Shown here: in pieces, positions 17,659-26,770 of the stretch | How positions within the stretch are numbered: the stretch's first letter is position 1 | Layout: every line of letters starts with the position of its first letter | Made by a program: the position numbers and the translations under genes | Source of the DNA: Loigolactobacillus binensis | GTDB lineage: Bacteria; Bacillota; Bacilli; Lactobacillales; Lactobacillaceae | NCBI RefSeq assembly: GCF_005405165.1 | Contig: NZ_BJDN01000004.1 | Span: 91,875 to 155,874, forward strand | DNA length: 64,000 nt | Direction: 5' to 3' | The notes under the pieces: generated by a model | The model's input: the letters and a program-made list of their open reading frames with translations, nothing else | Database searches by the model: none | Told to the model about the DNA's origin: nothing

Positions 17659-19372
17659 GCGGATCAGTTTATTACTTTTTGGGGTGATCACTGCTGGCTT
17701 GGTGGCGATCATTCTTTTTTTGAATCAGCGGTATATTACGGTGCAGCAAACTAGTTTGGCTCAGCAAGGACAATTATTTCAAACCCAAGTTTTGCCCCAA
17801 GTAACAACTAAACTGCCCCAAGCGGCCTTTCAGAAGTGGTCGCAGCAACAAAAGGTGCGGCTTGCGGTTTTTGATGCTCGTAATCAATTGATTTTTCCAG
17901 CGGCAGGTCCGCATGCTGATTTGATCGATAGTGTGAATGATTTTCAGAGTAAACTTGTTACCAATAAAAGTGAGCAGATTCGCATCAACGGACAGACACA
18001 AACCACTTTTTTGTTCCGGCATAAGCTGTGGACTTTTGTGTTATACACGCCACAACGCAATTTGTGGCAACCGTTTTGGCCCCAAGGCTTATTTTTATTG
18101 TTAGGTATTTTAGGGTTGAGTTGCTTAAGTGTGCTGATTTTTGTTGGTTACACACTTTGGGAGCGGCGATCATTACAACGCTTGCAGCAACAATTAGCGT
18201 TGGTTGGGTCAACACAAGCAACGCCGCCGGTTTTGTTGAAACCGACGGATCATTATTTTATTTTGGAGCGCGCGGTGACCCAAGTTGATCAGCAATTACA
18301 AGCACAAATGGCGTTGGCAGCAAATGAACAGAATAATTTTGAACGTTTTATTGATCATCTGACGATCGGCGTTTTGTTATTGGATGAAACGGGGAATGTG
18401 GTGGCCCACAATCCGGCTGCAGCCACGATGTTGATGCAAAAATTGAGTAAGCACCCACATTCTTACCTTAACGACGTACATCAATTTGCTTTAAGTCGGT
18501 TGATCAAGCACACCTTACAGGATAAAAAAAATCAGCACGCGACGATTAAATTAGTTCAGACGCAGGTGCGTTATTTGGATGTTAACTCCGTTTGGATGAA
18601 ATCGGCGAATGCGCACGCAACTTATCAAGTGGCCGTGTTGTTATACGATATTACGCCGGTTAAACAGATTCAGCAGATGCAACTGGATTTCGTCAGCAAT
18701 GTTAGCCATGAGTTGAAAACGCCGGTCACTTCGATCAGTGGTTTTACGGAAACTTTACTGGCTGGCGCCCAAGATGAACCGGAAACGCGGCAAGAATTTT
18801 TGGAGATCATTGCGGCGGAAAGCAAACGTTTGACAGCATTGATTCAAGATATTATCGCCTTGTCACGGGGACGACAGCAGCAAATACAGGTGACTACGGT
18901 TAATATTGCCCAAATGGTCCAAAATTTATTAGCACCGTTGCAGCAGCAAATCACTGCCAAGCAAGTGACCGTTCGCGTAGAAATTACGGCGGAGGCTCTA
19001 ATACAAACTGATCGGCGCAAATTAGAACAGATCATTAAAAATTTACTGATCAACGGCCTAGCATATAATCGGCAAGGTGGTCAGTTGACGATTGGGGCCC
19101 AACAAGTTGCTCAGCAATGGCGGCTTAGTTTTATTGATAATGGTTTAGGGATCGCTGCCGATGATCAGGAGCGAATTTTTGAGCGCTTTTATCGGGTGGA
19201 CAAAGCACGCAGTCATCACCAGGGGGGAACTGGATTAGGTCTAGCCATTGTTAAAGAATTAGTGACAACTTTAGGTGGACAAATAAGTTTGAAAAGTCAA
19301 TTAGGCGTTGGCAGCACGTTTACAGTAACCCTACCGGAAAAATTAAAGCATAGTGGTATTGAATCTATTTAG
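17645..19372 (+). CDS. phoR: PhoR-type sensor histidine kinase
   Basis: Membrane sensor kinase partner of PhoP. Length 575 residues from ATG 17645 (SD CTGGAGG), overlapping phoP by 14 bases. Seen: first membrane span at about 7-26, an extracellular stretch of about 110 residues, a second span at about 148-172, a PAS-like domain (about 235-330), the HisKA box NVSHELKTPVTS with His355, and ATPase motifs N (IIKNLLINGLAYN), G1 (DNGLGIAADD) and G2 (GGTGLGLAIVKEL). A terminator follows, so pst genes are transcribed separately from their own promoter. Confidence 0.9.
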   Translation: MKRIRRISLLLFGVITAGLVAIILFLNQRYITVQQTSLAQQGQLFQTQVLPQVTTKLPQAAFQKWSQQQKVRLAVFDARNQLIFPAAGPHADLIDSVNDFQSKLVTNKSEQIRINGQTQTTFLFRHKLWTFVLYTPQRNLWQPFWPQGLFLLLGILGLSCLSVLIFVGYTLWERRSLQRLQQQLALVGSTQATPPVLLKPTDHYFILERAVTQVDQQLQAQMALAANEQNNFERFIDHLTIGVLLLDETGNVVAHNPAAATMLMQKLSKHPHSYLNDVHQFALSRLIKHTLQDKKNQHATIKLVQTQVRYLDVNSVWMKSANAHATYQVAVLLYDITPVKQIQQMQLDFVSNVSHELKTPVTSISGFTETLLAGAQDEPETRQEFLEIIAAESKRLTALIQDIIALSRGRQQQIQVTTVNIAQMVQNLLAPLQQQITAKQVTVRVEITAEALIQTDRRKLEQIIKNLLINGLAYNRQGGQLTIGAQQVAQQWRLSFIDNGLGIAADDQERIFERFYRVDKARSHHQGGTGLGLAIVKELVTTLGGQISLKSQLGVGSTFTVTLPEKLKHSGIESI

Positions 19373-19385
19373 TAGGCAATGCCTT

Positions 19386-19434
19386 AAAAAATAATCAGCG
19401 GCCAGGACTTTTGTTCTGGCCGCTGATTATTTTT
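19386..19434 (+). terminator. Strong bidirectional terminator after phoR
   Basis: 19-bp perfect stem: AAAAATAATCAGCGGCCAG pairs with its complement at 19416-19434 across a 10-base loop, with A-run and T-run at the ends. Confidence 0.95.
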
Positions 19435-19641
19435 ACTGACCGTTACGCTAGAATGTAAATTCAAAACTGATTTTTGGCATATTTTCTATTTTTGCTCCGC
19501 CTAAATCCAAGCATCAATGAGGAATTTTTGGAGGTCCGCATGCTATTATTGGATTGAGCTCCTGACAATAGTGAGCGTATTTATTTTGAATTCGACTGTA
19601 AGCGTTTCATATAGAAGATCACTGCTTTTTATGACGGATAA
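19435..19641 (+). other. Non-coding stretch upstream of the pst promoter
   Basis: No gene. It holds a 5-codon ORF with a strong SD (GGAGG at 19530-19534, ATG 19540, stop 19555-19557, peptide MLLLD), perhaps a gene remnant or a leader from an upstream start. It also holds a cre-like TGTAAGCGTTTCAT (19597-19610) that departs from the CcpA consensus at its 3' end. Confidence 0.4.
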
Positions 19642-19695
19642 TTTACACTATTTTTACAAAAGAAGGCATTAGATTTTACGTTAGTCTTTTATGCT
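19642..19695 (+). promoter_or_regulatory. pst promoter with PhoP-box-like TTTACA repeats
   Basis: TTTACA at 19642 and 19653 (11 bp apart) and TTTACG at 19675 (22 bp further on, two helical turns) precede a -10 TATGCT at 19690-19695. There is no separate -35, as expected of an activator-dependent promoter. The layout fits a PhoP/PhoB-family regulator binding one face of the helix. Confidence 0.75.
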
Positions 19696-19726
19696 TAAAG
19701 GGAATTGAAATAATGGGGGTTTTGCT

Positions 19727-20590
19727 GTGAAGAAGCGTATCCTACTAATCGCCGTATTACTGCTAGGTTTATTGCCGTTAACGGCGTGTCAAAGTTCAGG
19801 CAATCATGGTGAATCGATCACTATTGTTGGTTCAACTGCATTACAACCTTTGGTGGAAGCAGCAGGTGAACAATATGGTAGTGAACATTTTGGTAAATTT
19901 ATTAACGTGCAGGGTGGTGGCTCGGGAACGGGCTTGAGTCAAATTCAAGAAGGGGCCGTTGCGATCGGTAATTCAGATGTTTACGCTGAGGAAAAAAGCG
20001 GGATTAATGAAAAAAAATTAGTTGATCACCGGGTAGCAGTGGTCGGCATTACGCCGGTCATCAATAAACAAGTCAAAGTCAAGAACTTAAGCTTTGCCCA
20101 ATTAAAGGCAATTTTCACCGGTCAAGTAACTAATTGGCGAGAAGTTGGGGGCCCCAATTTACCAATCGTCATTGTTAATCGCTCACAAGGTAGTGGCACA
20201 CGGGTTACTTTTGAAAAATGGGTCCTTCGCGGGGCCCCAGCAAAACAAGCACAAGAGCAGGAATCTACGGGGATGGTACGCCAGATCGTGGCAACAACAC
20301 CAGGTGCGATCAGCTATATGGCCTTCTCTTACGTGGATAAAACGATCGCCACGGTTAACGTTGCGGGCGTAGCGCCTACCGTTAAAAATGTGACGACCAA
20401 TCGTTGGCAAATTTGGTCCTATGAGCACATGTATACTAAAGGACAACCTAAAGGATTGACTAAAGATTTTATTGCTTATATTTTTAGCAATAAAATTCAG
20501 GAAAAAATGTTGCCTAAGCTAGGTTATATTCCGGTGAGCCGGATGCAGATCCAACGTGATCTGAACGGTAAAGTGACGCCAGTTAATTAG
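19727..20590 (+). CDS. pstS: Phosphate ABC transporter substrate-binding lipoprotein
   Basis: High-affinity phosphate-binding protein. Length 287 residues, GTG start at 19727. Seen: signal peptide with lipobox LTAC (Cys21), then the PstS core: VGSTALQPLVEAAGEQY, GGGSGTGLSQI and NRSQGSGTRVTFEKW, whose Ser/Thr/Arg residues hold phosphate in the family. First gene of pstS-C-A-B-B-phoU behind the PhoP-box-like promoter. A stem-loop between pstS and pstC probably protects or limits the transcript. Confidence 0.95.
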   Translation: MKKRILLIAVLLLGLLPLTACQSSGNHGESITIVGSTALQPLVEAAGEQYGSEHFGKFINVQGGGSGTGLSQIQEGAVAIGNSDVYAEEKSGINEKKLVDHRVAVVGITPVINKQVKVKNLSFAQLKAIFTGQVTNWREVGGPNLPIVIVNRSQGSGTRVTFEKWVLRGAPAKQAQEQESTGMVRQIVATTPGAISYMAFSYVDKTIATVNVAGVAPTVKNVTTNRWQIWSYEHMYTKGQPKGLTKDFIAYIFSNKIQEKMLPKLGYIPVSRMQIQRDLNGKVTPVN

Positions 20591-20612
20591 TTGAAGCCAG
20601 CCTTCTTGCGGC

Positions 20613-20658
20613 CAAAAAGGTGTTTGGCAGACGTATTGTCTGTAGGCCGCATCAAGAA
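20613..20658 (+). other. Stem-loop between pstS and pstC
   Basis: TGCGGCC / GGCCGCA flanked by TTCT / AGAA, with an inner CAGAC-GTATT-GTCTG hairpin. No T-run follows. Likely an mRNA stability or differential-expression element giving more PstS than permease. Confidence 0.5.
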
Positions 20659-20696
20659 ACTAGTATTAATTATGGGAGATAAAGGAGGTTGCGCAC

Positions 20697-21620
20697 ATGG
20701 ATCCAATTCGGGAAAGTCTATTGAAAAAGTCCCATCAAGCTAAGTTAGAACGTCGCGGGCGGCTACTTGGTTTATTTTGTATCAGTTTGATCGTCGTTGT
20801 TGTTGCTGCTATTTTTTACTTTGTGGCGTCACGGGGGTTAGCAACTTTTTATCATGACAAAATTAATTTATGGGATTTTTTGACTAAACAAGCCTGGAAT
20901 CCGGGCACTAAAGATAGCCATGGGATTCCTGAAGTTGGGGCACTTCCAATGATCGTGGGTTCTTTTTTGGTCACGATCTTCGCTGCATTGGTGGCAACGC
21001 CATTTGCAATTGGGGCGGCCATTTTTATGACTGAAATTTCACCACGACGGGGAATGCAGATTCTAAAGCCGGTAACGGAACTATTAGTCGGAATTCCTTC
21101 CGTGGTTTATGGGTTCATTGGTTTGACGGTGGTGGTGCCTGTTATCCGTTATTTATTTGGCGGGACAGGTTTCGGAATCCTGGCCGGAACTTTTGTCTTG
21201 TTCGTCATGATCCTACCAACCGTGACCTCTATGAGTGTTGATGCTTTGCGGGCTGTACCACGGCACTATCGGGAAGCGTCACTGGCTTTAGGTGCAACGC
21301 GCTGGCAAACTATTTATAAAGTAGTGCTGCGCAGTTCTTTGCCAGGGTTACTGACGGCAATTGTTTTCGGGATGGCCCGGGCCTTTGGCGAAGCTTTAGC
21401 GGTTCAGATGGTGATCGGTAATGCTGCCTTATTGCCACACAATCTGGTTTCGCCAGCATCCACATTGACAAGTATTTTAACAATGGGGATCGGTAATACG
21501 ATCATGGGTTCACTTGAAAATAATGCGTTGTGGTCGTTGGCCTTGATCTTACTGTTGATGTCGCTGGTCTTTAATCTACTGATCCGCTTGATCGGTCGGA
21601 AAGGAGCGCTGAAGCCATGA
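20697..21620 (+). CDS. pstC: Phosphate ABC transporter permease PstC
   Basis: One of the two membrane subunits of the Pst importer. Length 307 residues with about six hydrophobic spans. Seen: PALIGNMENT-style PstC features EVGALPMIVGSFLVT, GIPSVVYGFIGL and the EAA loop REASLALGATRWQTIYKVVL that contacts PstB. Start ATG 20697 has a strong SD (AAAGGAGG). The stop overlaps the pstA start by 4 bases. Confidence 0.95.
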   Translation: MDPIRESLLKKSHQAKLERRGRLLGLFCISLIVVVVAAIFYFVASRGLATFYHDKINLWDFLTKQAWNPGTKDSHGIPEVGALPMIVGSFLVTIFAALVATPFAIGAAIFMTEISPRRGMQILKPVTELLVGIPSVVYGFIGLTVVVPVIRYLFGGTGFGILAGTFVLFVMILPTVTSMSVDALRAVPRHYREASLALGATRWQTIYKVVLRSSLPGLLTAIVFGMARAFGEALAVQMVIGNAALLPHNLVSPASTLTSILTMGIGNTIMGSLENNALWSLALILLLMSLVFNLLIRLIGRKGALKP

Positions 21621-22516
21621 AGGTAAAGCGACAAGATAAAGTAGCAACGGTCATTTTATATTTGATCGCAGGTACCATTATTTTAGTATTAGCCTCATTA
21701 TTAGCCTTTATTTTGATTCAAGGTTTGCCTCACGTTACGTGGCATTTCCTAACGACGCCAGCGCGTTCTTTTGAGGCCGGCGGCGGGATCGGTATTCAGT
21801 TATTTAATTCCTTTTATTTATTGGTGTTAGCGATGGTGATCTCAGTGCCGTTGTCCTTAGGTGCCGGCATTTATTTATCGGAATATGCCAAGAAGAATTG
21901 GTTGACGTCATTGATTCGAACCGCAATCGAAATTCTCAGTTCCTTGCCTTCAGTGGTGGTTGGTTTATTCGGTTTCTTGATTTTCGTGATTCAATTCAAA
22001 TTTGGTTTCTCGATTTTATCTGGAGCGTTGGTGCTGACGGTGTTTAATTTACCGTTGTTAACGAGAAACGTCGAAGAATCCTTGGCTAGTATTTCTAGTA
22101 TGCAACGCGAAGCGGGTCTAGCCTTAGGGTTGTCGCGCTGGGAAACAGTTACCCGGATCATTGTTCCTGAAGCATTACCGGGAATTACTACGGGCATGAT
22201 TCTAGGTGCCGGTCGTGTTTTCGGCGAAGCAGCCGCGTTAATCTATACTGCTGGCCAAAGCGCGCCGGCGTTAGATTTCACCAATTGGAATCCGTTCTAT
22301 ATTGCCAGTCCGTTGAACCCGCTGCGTCCTGCAGAAACTTTGGCGGTGCATATTTGGAAGATCAATTCTGAAGGGATCATGCCGGATGCGGTGGCAGTGT
22401 CGGCCGGCGCGTCCGCTGTGTTGATCATTGCGGTCTTAGTTTTTAATTTAAGTGCACGCTGGTTTGGCCAGCATTTATATCAAAAAATGACCGGTTCCGG
22501 TAAGAAGGGGGCTTAA
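21617..22516 (+). CDS. pstA: Phosphate ABC transporter permease PstA
   Basis: Second membrane subunit. Length 299 residues, about six hydrophobic spans. Seen: GIGIQLFNSFYLLVLAM, SLPSVVVGLFGFLIF and the EAA loop REAGLALGLSRWETVTRII, then ALPGITTGMILGAGRVFGE. ATG 21617 overlaps the pstC stop (ATGA); pstB follows after 1 base. Confidence 0.95.
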   Translation: MKVKRQDKVATVILYLIAGTIILVLASLLAFILIQGLPHVTWHFLTTPARSFEAGGGIGIQLFNSFYLLVLAMVISVPLSLGAGIYLSEYAKKNWLTSLIRTAIEILSSLPSVVVGLFGFLIFVIQFKFGFSILSGALVLTVFNLPLLTRNVEESLASISSMQREAGLALGLSRWETVTRIIVPEALPGITTGMILGAGRVFGEAAALIYTAGQSAPALDFTNWNPFYIASPLNPLRPAETLAVHIWKINSEGIMPDAVAVSAGASAVLIIAVLVFNLSARWFGQHLYQKMTGSGKKGA

Positions 22517-22517
22517 C

Positions 22518-23327
22518 ATGAAAACCTATGATTTAACCAAAACGGCAATTAAAACTTTTATTCCAGCTGAGCAAGAAATTGCACTGAGTACTGAAGATCT
22601 TCACGTTTTTTATGGCCTTCATGAGCAGATCAAAGGCGTCTCATTACAGTTTCCCCGGTATAAAATTTCTGCGGTTATCGGCTCTTCCGGTTCAGGTAAA
22701 TCAACTTATTTACGCTCATTAAATCGAATGAATGATGAGATCCAAACAGCGCGGGTCACCGGCAAAATTATGTATCGTGGTCTGGATATCAACCAAAATA
22801 ATATTGATGTTTTTGAAATGCGAAAACACATTGGCATGGTTTTTCAGCGGCCCAATCCTTTTGCTAAATCGATTTATGATAATATCGTTTTTGCTCCCCA
22901 ACGTCACGGAATAAAAAATAAACAGGTTTTGGATGAGTTGGTTGAAACTACCTTGCAACAAGCCGGTTTATGGAATGAAGTTAAGGATACTTTGCATAAA
23001 AGCGCGCTAGCTTTGTCTGGTGGCCAACAACAACGCTTGTGTATTGCCCGTGCGATCGCGTTGAAGCCGGATATTCTGTTATTGGATGAACCGGCTAGTG
23101 CGTTGGATCCGATCTCCACCAGTGTAGTCGAGGATACTTTAGCGCAATTAAAAGCACAGTACACGATTATTATTGTGACGCATAATATGCAGCAAGCTGC
23201 GCGCGTTAGTGATTATACAGCCTTTTTTCACCAAGGGGTTGCGTTGGAATATGCGGAAACAAACCAGATTTTTACCCAGCCGGCCATTCAGGCTACTGAC
23301 GACTATGTATCAGGACATTTTGGTTGA
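22518..23327 (+). CDS. pstB: Phosphate ABC transporter ATPase PstB (copy 1)
   Basis: ATPase subunit of the Pst importer. Length 269 residues. Seen: Walker [20 protein letters not shown], signature [14 protein letters not shown], Walker B ILLLDEPASALDP, and switch His in [10 protein letters not shown]. It has an N-terminal extension of about 20 residues compared with copy 2. Two adjacent pstB genes are common in lactobacilli and streptococci. Start ATG 22518 follows AGAAGGGGG. Confidence 0.94.
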   Translation: MKTYDLTKTAIKTFIPAEQEIALSTEDLHVFYGLHEQIKGVSLQFPRYKISAVIGSSGSGKSTYLRSLNRMNDEIQTARVTGKIMYRGLDINQNNIDVFEMRKHIGMVFQRPNPFAKSIYDNIVFAPQRHGIKNKQVLDELVETTLQQAGLWNEVKDTLHKSALALSGGQQQRLCIARAIALKPDILLLDEPASALDPISTSVVEDTLAQLKAQYTIIIVTHNMQQAARVSDYTAFFHQGVALEYAETNQIFTQPAIQATDDYVSGHFG

Positions 23328-23363
23328 TAACGTTTGGCTTGGTTGAGAAAAGGAGTAGCAGCG

Positions 23364-24122
23364 ATGGCAGAAAAAATTATTACCAGTCAGGATGTTCACC
23401 TTTATTATGGGGAACATGAAGCTTTGAAAGGGATTGACCTTGATTTTACGGCCCACGAAATTACCGCATTGATCGGGCCTTCTGGTTCCGGCAAATCGAC
23501 TTATTTGCGTTTACTGAATCGTATGAATGATCTGCTCCCCAATATTCGGATCACCGGGGATATTCGGCTGCATGGACAAGATATTTATGCACCGGAAACC
23601 GACGTGGTCCAATTACGCAAGGAAGTCGGCATGGTATTTCAACAGCCGAATCCCTTTCCGTTTTCGATTTATGAAAATGTGATCTATGGGTTACGCTTAG
23701 CTGGTGAGAAAAATAAAACGGTATTGGATGAGGCAGTGGAAAGCAGTCTGCAAGCTGCTGCAGTTTGGGAGGAAACCAAGGATGTGCTTCATCAAAGTGC
23801 ATTGTCTTTATCTGGCGGACAGCAACAACGGGTTTGTATTGCCCGTGTTTTAGCGGTTAAACCAGCCGTAATTTTGTTAGATGAACCGACCAGTGCATTG
23901 GATCCAATTTCCAGTAGTAAAATCGAACAGATGCTGGTAAATTTAAAGAATGATTACACGATCATTATGGTCACGCACAACATGCAGCAGGCTGCCCGGT
24001 CATCAGATCGCACTGCCTTTTTTCTCGATGGGCAGTTAATTGAGTTTAATGCGACGGCTAAGTTTTTTACAGCACCGGCGCATAAGGAAAGTGAAGATTA
24101 TATTTCCGGTCGTTTTGGTTAA
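23364..24122 (+). CDS. pstB: Phosphate ABC transporter ATPase PstB (copy 2)
   Basis: Second PstB, 252 residues from ATG 23364 (SD AAAGGAG). An in-frame TTG at 23334 would add ten unlikely residues. Seen: Walker [20 protein letters not shown], signature [14 protein letters not shown], Walker [14 protein letters not shown], switch [10 protein letters not shown]. It is clearly similar to copy 1 and likely a tandem duplication, but diverged enough that both have been kept for long. The pair could form heterodimers or serve different conditions. Confidence 0.94.
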   Translation: MAEKIITSQDVHLYYGEHEALKGIDLDFTAHEITALIGPSGSGKSTYLRLLNRMNDLLPNIRITGDIRLHGQDIYAPETDVVQLRKEVGMVFQQPNPFPFSIYENVIYGLRLAGEKNKTVLDEAVESSLQAAAVWEETKDVLHQSALSLSGGQQQRVCIARVLAVKPAVILLDEPTSALDPISSSKIEQMLVNLKNDYTIIMVTHNMQQAARSSDRTAFFLDGQLIEFNATAKFFTAPAHKESEDYISGRFG

Positions 24123-24174
24123 TATTGTTTAGGCCGTGACGATCATAAATTTAGTTTAAAGAGGGGGTAACGCC

Positions 24175-24849
24175 ATGCGCGAAATATTTAGTGAAGAACT
24201 GAAGAATTTGCACGTCCGCTTCTCCGAAATGGGGATGTTAGTCAACGAAGCCGTCTACAATTCGGTGAAGGCCTTTGTCAATCACGATCGGGAACTAGCG
24301 CTAGAAGTGATACAAAATGATGAGGCCATCAATGAGCGCGAAGTTGATATTGAAAAGCGCAGTTTCGAAATGATCGCCTTGCAGCAGCCAGTGACTAGTG
24401 ATCTGCGGCGAATCGTAACGATCATGAAAGCGAGTAGCGACTTAGAACGAATGGGCGATCACGCCGTCAGTATTGCCAAGTCAACGATTCGAGTCAAAGG
24501 CAAGACCCGGGTTCCTGAAATTGAAGAAGATATTGCTAATATGGCGGATATTGTAAAGCAAATGGTGGAAGCAGTGCTGAAGGCTTATGTGCAGAAAAAT
24601 GATCAACAGGCCCGTAAAATTGCCCAGCAGGATCAGCAAGTTAACGCGGCTTTTCAAACGATTTATGATAAATGTATTGCTGAAATGCAACGTGATCCAC
24701 AAACGGTGATCGGCAGTACCGATTATTTATTAGTGGGCACCTATCTAGAACGTGTTGGCGATTACGTTACCAATATTTGTGAGTGGATCGTTTATTTAAA
24801 CACAAATAAGTTGATTGAATTAAATACAAATAATCAAGAAAAGATGTAA
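24175..24849 (+). CDS. phoU: PhoU, phosphate signalling regulator
   Basis: Negative regulator that couples Pst transport to PhoR signalling. Length 224 residues. Seen: two PhoU repeats of three helices, each with the metal-binding pattern (DLRRIVTIMKASSDLERMGDHA and its second-half partner DYLLVGTYLERVGDYVTNICEW). Start ATG 24175 with AGAGGGGG upstream. Last gene of the pst operon. Confidence 0.95.
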   Translation: MREIFSEELKNLHVRFSEMGMLVNEAVYNSVKAFVNHDRELALEVIQNDEAINEREVDIEKRSFEMIALQQPVTSDLRRIVTIMKASSDLERMGDHAVSIAKSTIRVKGKTRVPEIEEDIANMADIVKQMVEAVLKAYVQKNDQQARKIAQQDQQVNAAFQTIYDKCIAEMQRDPQTVIGSTDYLLVGTYLERVGDYVTNICEWIVYLNTNKLIELNTNNQEKM

Positions 24850-24889
24850 GGTGTACCTTTAGTAAATTTTAAATTAATAGCTAACAAAT

Positions 24890-24937
24890 AAAACGTCGGT
24901 GAACAATAGGCCATTGCCTACTGCTTTCACCGGCGTT
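24890..24937 (+). terminator. Terminator after phoU
   Basis: AAAACGTCGGTGAA / TTCACCGGCGTTTT, 14 bp with one wobble, followed by T. Confidence 0.85.
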
Positions 24938-25085
24938 TTGTAGTTGCTAAAGGTGGCCTGCCTCGAATTATGCCACCTTAAAGGTTGATAACTCATTGAA
25001 TAACTTAGATCGTCACTGTTAGCAGTGGCTACTTATTAGATTTAGCCCACCATTTTTGCAGGTCGGATTTCAGTACCTTTTAGAC
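24938..25085 (+). other. Non-coding stretch before the first importer promoter
   Basis: No gene seen. It contains a hairpin AAGGTGGC / GCCACCTT (about 24949-24980) without a T-run. No TPP, SAM or other riboswitch signature was recognised. Confidence 0.4.
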
Positions 25086-25129
25086 TAAGTTGTCGTTTTA
25101 AGTTGGATTTAAGTTAATGCCAGTACAAT
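25086..25129 (+). promoter_or_regulatory. Promoter and tandem TTTAAG operator of importer operon 1
   Basis: TAAGTT at 25086, 25099 and 25110. The last two are TTTAAG hexamers 11 bp apart (25097-25102 and 25108-25113), and a -10 TACAAT (25124-25129) starts 10 bp after the second. The block TTTTAAGTTGGRTTTAAGTT also occurs at 33073 before importer operon 2, and the same layout lies on the minus strand at 32906-32938. Confidence 0.7.
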
Positions 25130-25175
25130 TCACTTTATCAGTTAGAACTTGTTTATAGATGAGGAGTGAACCGTT

Positions 25176-25994
25176 ATGCAAAGTGAATTAACGCTACCAA
25201 CTAAAGCACATAAAAGCAAGAAGAATAAACCATTTAAGCTACCACCTCGCGTGAAAAAGATGGCATGGTTAACTTTATCCGTTACGGTTGCGGTAGGTGT
25301 CTGGTGGTTGTTGTCCGTGATTCCCAGCACCGCGCAAAGCTTTCCCAATCCAGTCAGTGTGGCGCAAGCCATCGGGACAATGGTTGGCCGCGGTGTTTTG
25401 CTCAGCGATATTGGTTCTAGCCTGTTCTCCGTTGCTTGGGGCTTTATCTTTGGTTTTGTGCTTGCCTTACCCACAGCCATTTTGATGGCATGGTACAAAC
25501 CACTAGAAAATATTATTGGTCCGTGGATTCAATTTATTCGTAGTATTCCGCCGCTGGCTTACGTTCCTTTGGTCGTTGTATCCGCAGGGATCGGGGCTAA
25601 GGCACAGATTATTGTGATCTGTATTGCAACATTCTTAGTCATGACGGTCACGATTTATCAAGGAGTTGTTAATATCGATCCGACTTTGATCAAGGCTGCG
25701 CGCGTTTTAGGTGCTCGTGATCGGGATATTTTTATTCATGTGATCGTTCCGGCAGCTACACCCTATATCATTACGGCAGTGCGTTTAGGTGCGACTACGG
25801 CTTTAACCACGTTGATCGCCGCCGAATCTACTGGTGCCGAAGCTGGTCTAGGAATGCGGATCCAATCACTGAGCCAAACCTTTGATGTGGCACCTATGAT
25901 GCTTTATATCATTATCATCGGGATCATCGGCATTACGTTAGATAAATTCATTCGTCTTTTTGAAAGGAAGGTCACCAAATGGCAGGACAAATAA
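25176..25994 (+). CDS. SsuC/TauC-type ABC importer permease
   Basis: Membrane subunit of a nitrate/sulfonate/taurine-class importer. Length 272 residues: a Lys-rich cytoplasmic N terminus (about 1-30), then about six spans. Seen: SIPPLAYVPLVVVSAGIGAKAQI and the EAA loop KAARVLGARDRDIFIHVIVPAATP, typical of SsuC, TauC and ThiX-like permeases. Start ATG 25176 with GAGGAG. Its 3' end overlaps the ATPase gene by 16 bases. The substrate cannot be read from the permease; the class takes sulfonates, nitrate or pyrimidines. Confidence 0.85.
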   Translation: MQSELTLPTKAHKSKKNKPFKLPPRVKKMAWLTLSVTVAVGVWWLLSVIPSTAQSFPNPVSVAQAIGTMVGRGVLLSDIGSSLFSVAWGFIFGFVLALPTAILMAWYKPLENIIGPWIQFIRSIPPLAYVPLVVVSAGIGAKAQIIVICIATFLVMTVTIYQGVVNIDPTLIKAARVLGARDRDIFIHVIVPAATPYIITAVRLGATTALTTLIAAESTGAEAGLGMRIQSLSQTFDVAPMMLYIIIIGIIGITLDKFIRLFERKVTKWQDK

Positions 25995-26752
25995 AATTAG
26001 CAATTCAGCATATTTCTAAAACTTATCAATCTGAGCGCGGTGAAACAACCGCGCTGGCAGATATTAATTTAAGTATTGATGAAAATGAATTTGTCACGGT
26101 GATCGGGCCTTCTGGTTGTGGTAAATCAACCTTATTAAATATTATTGCGGGTTTGGAGACCGCATCCAGTGGTCAAATTATTTGTGATGATCAGCCGGTC
26201 AAAGGTACTGGTAGTGAACGGGGCGTTGTCTTTCAGCAATACGCGCTGTTTCCGTGGTTGACGGTTCGCCAAAATGTCGCTTTTGGTTTAAAAATGCGTA
26301 AGGATAAGTCCGTAGCTGGACAGGCACGAATCGACCGTTATATTAAAATGGTTGGTTTAAGTGAGTTTGCCGGCAGTTATCCGAAGGAATTATCTGGGGG
26401 GATGCGCCAACGAGTGGCCATTGCCCGAGCGTATGCTGCTGATCCGGCAGTTTTATTAATGGATGAGCCTTTTGGCGCCTTAGATGCACAAACCCGGGGA
26501 CAATTGCAAGAAGAGCTACTGCAAACTTGGGAAAAAGAACAGAAAACCTGTTTCTTTATTACCCATGATGTTGATGAAGCTATTTTATTAGGGCAACGGA
26601 TCGTGATCATGGATTCACATCCGGGTACCGTCAAGGAAGTTGTTCCGGTGAATTTGCCGTATCCACGTAATCAGGAAACCCGCTTAAGTGAGGACTTTTT
26701 GGCCATAAAAAAACACGTTTGGGCGCAAGTTTATCACGCAACCGCAGTTTAG
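25979..26752 (+). CDS. SsuB/TauB-type ABC importer ATPase
   Basis: ATP-binding subunit of importer 1. Length 257 residues. Seen: Walker A GPSGCGKSTLL, Q-loop VVFQQYALFPWLTV, signature LSGGMRQRVAIARA, Walker B VLLMDEPFGALD, switch FITHDVDEA. These fit the NitT/TauT class. Start ATG 25979 with GAAAGGAAG, overlapping the permease gene, so expression is coupled. The binding-protein gene follows after 18 bases. Confidence 0.88.
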   Translation: MAGQIKLAIQHISKTYQSERGETTALADINLSIDENEFVTVIGPSGCGKSTLLNIIAGLETASSGQIICDDQPVKGTGSERGVVFQQYALFPWLTVRQNVAFGLKMRKDKSVAGQARIDRYIKMVGLSEFAGSYPKELSGGMRQRVAIARAYAADPAVLLMDEPFGALDAQTRGQLQEELLQTWEKEQKTCFFITHDVDEAILLGQRIVIMDSHPGTVKEVVPVNLPYPRNQETRLSEDFLAIKKHVWAQVYHATAV

Positions 26753-26770
26753 TTAAGGAGATGATCAGCC

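Noticed and set aside
19597..19610. CcpA cre site upstream of pst
   Set aside because: TGTAAGCGTTTCAT matches the left half well but the right half is out of register with the consensus.
25001..25175. TPP riboswitch before the NMT1-like importer
   Set aside because: The binding proteins resemble the thiamine-precursor family, but no CTGAGA/ACCTGA pair was found upstream of either importer. The CTGAGAGG at about 15763 has no partner.
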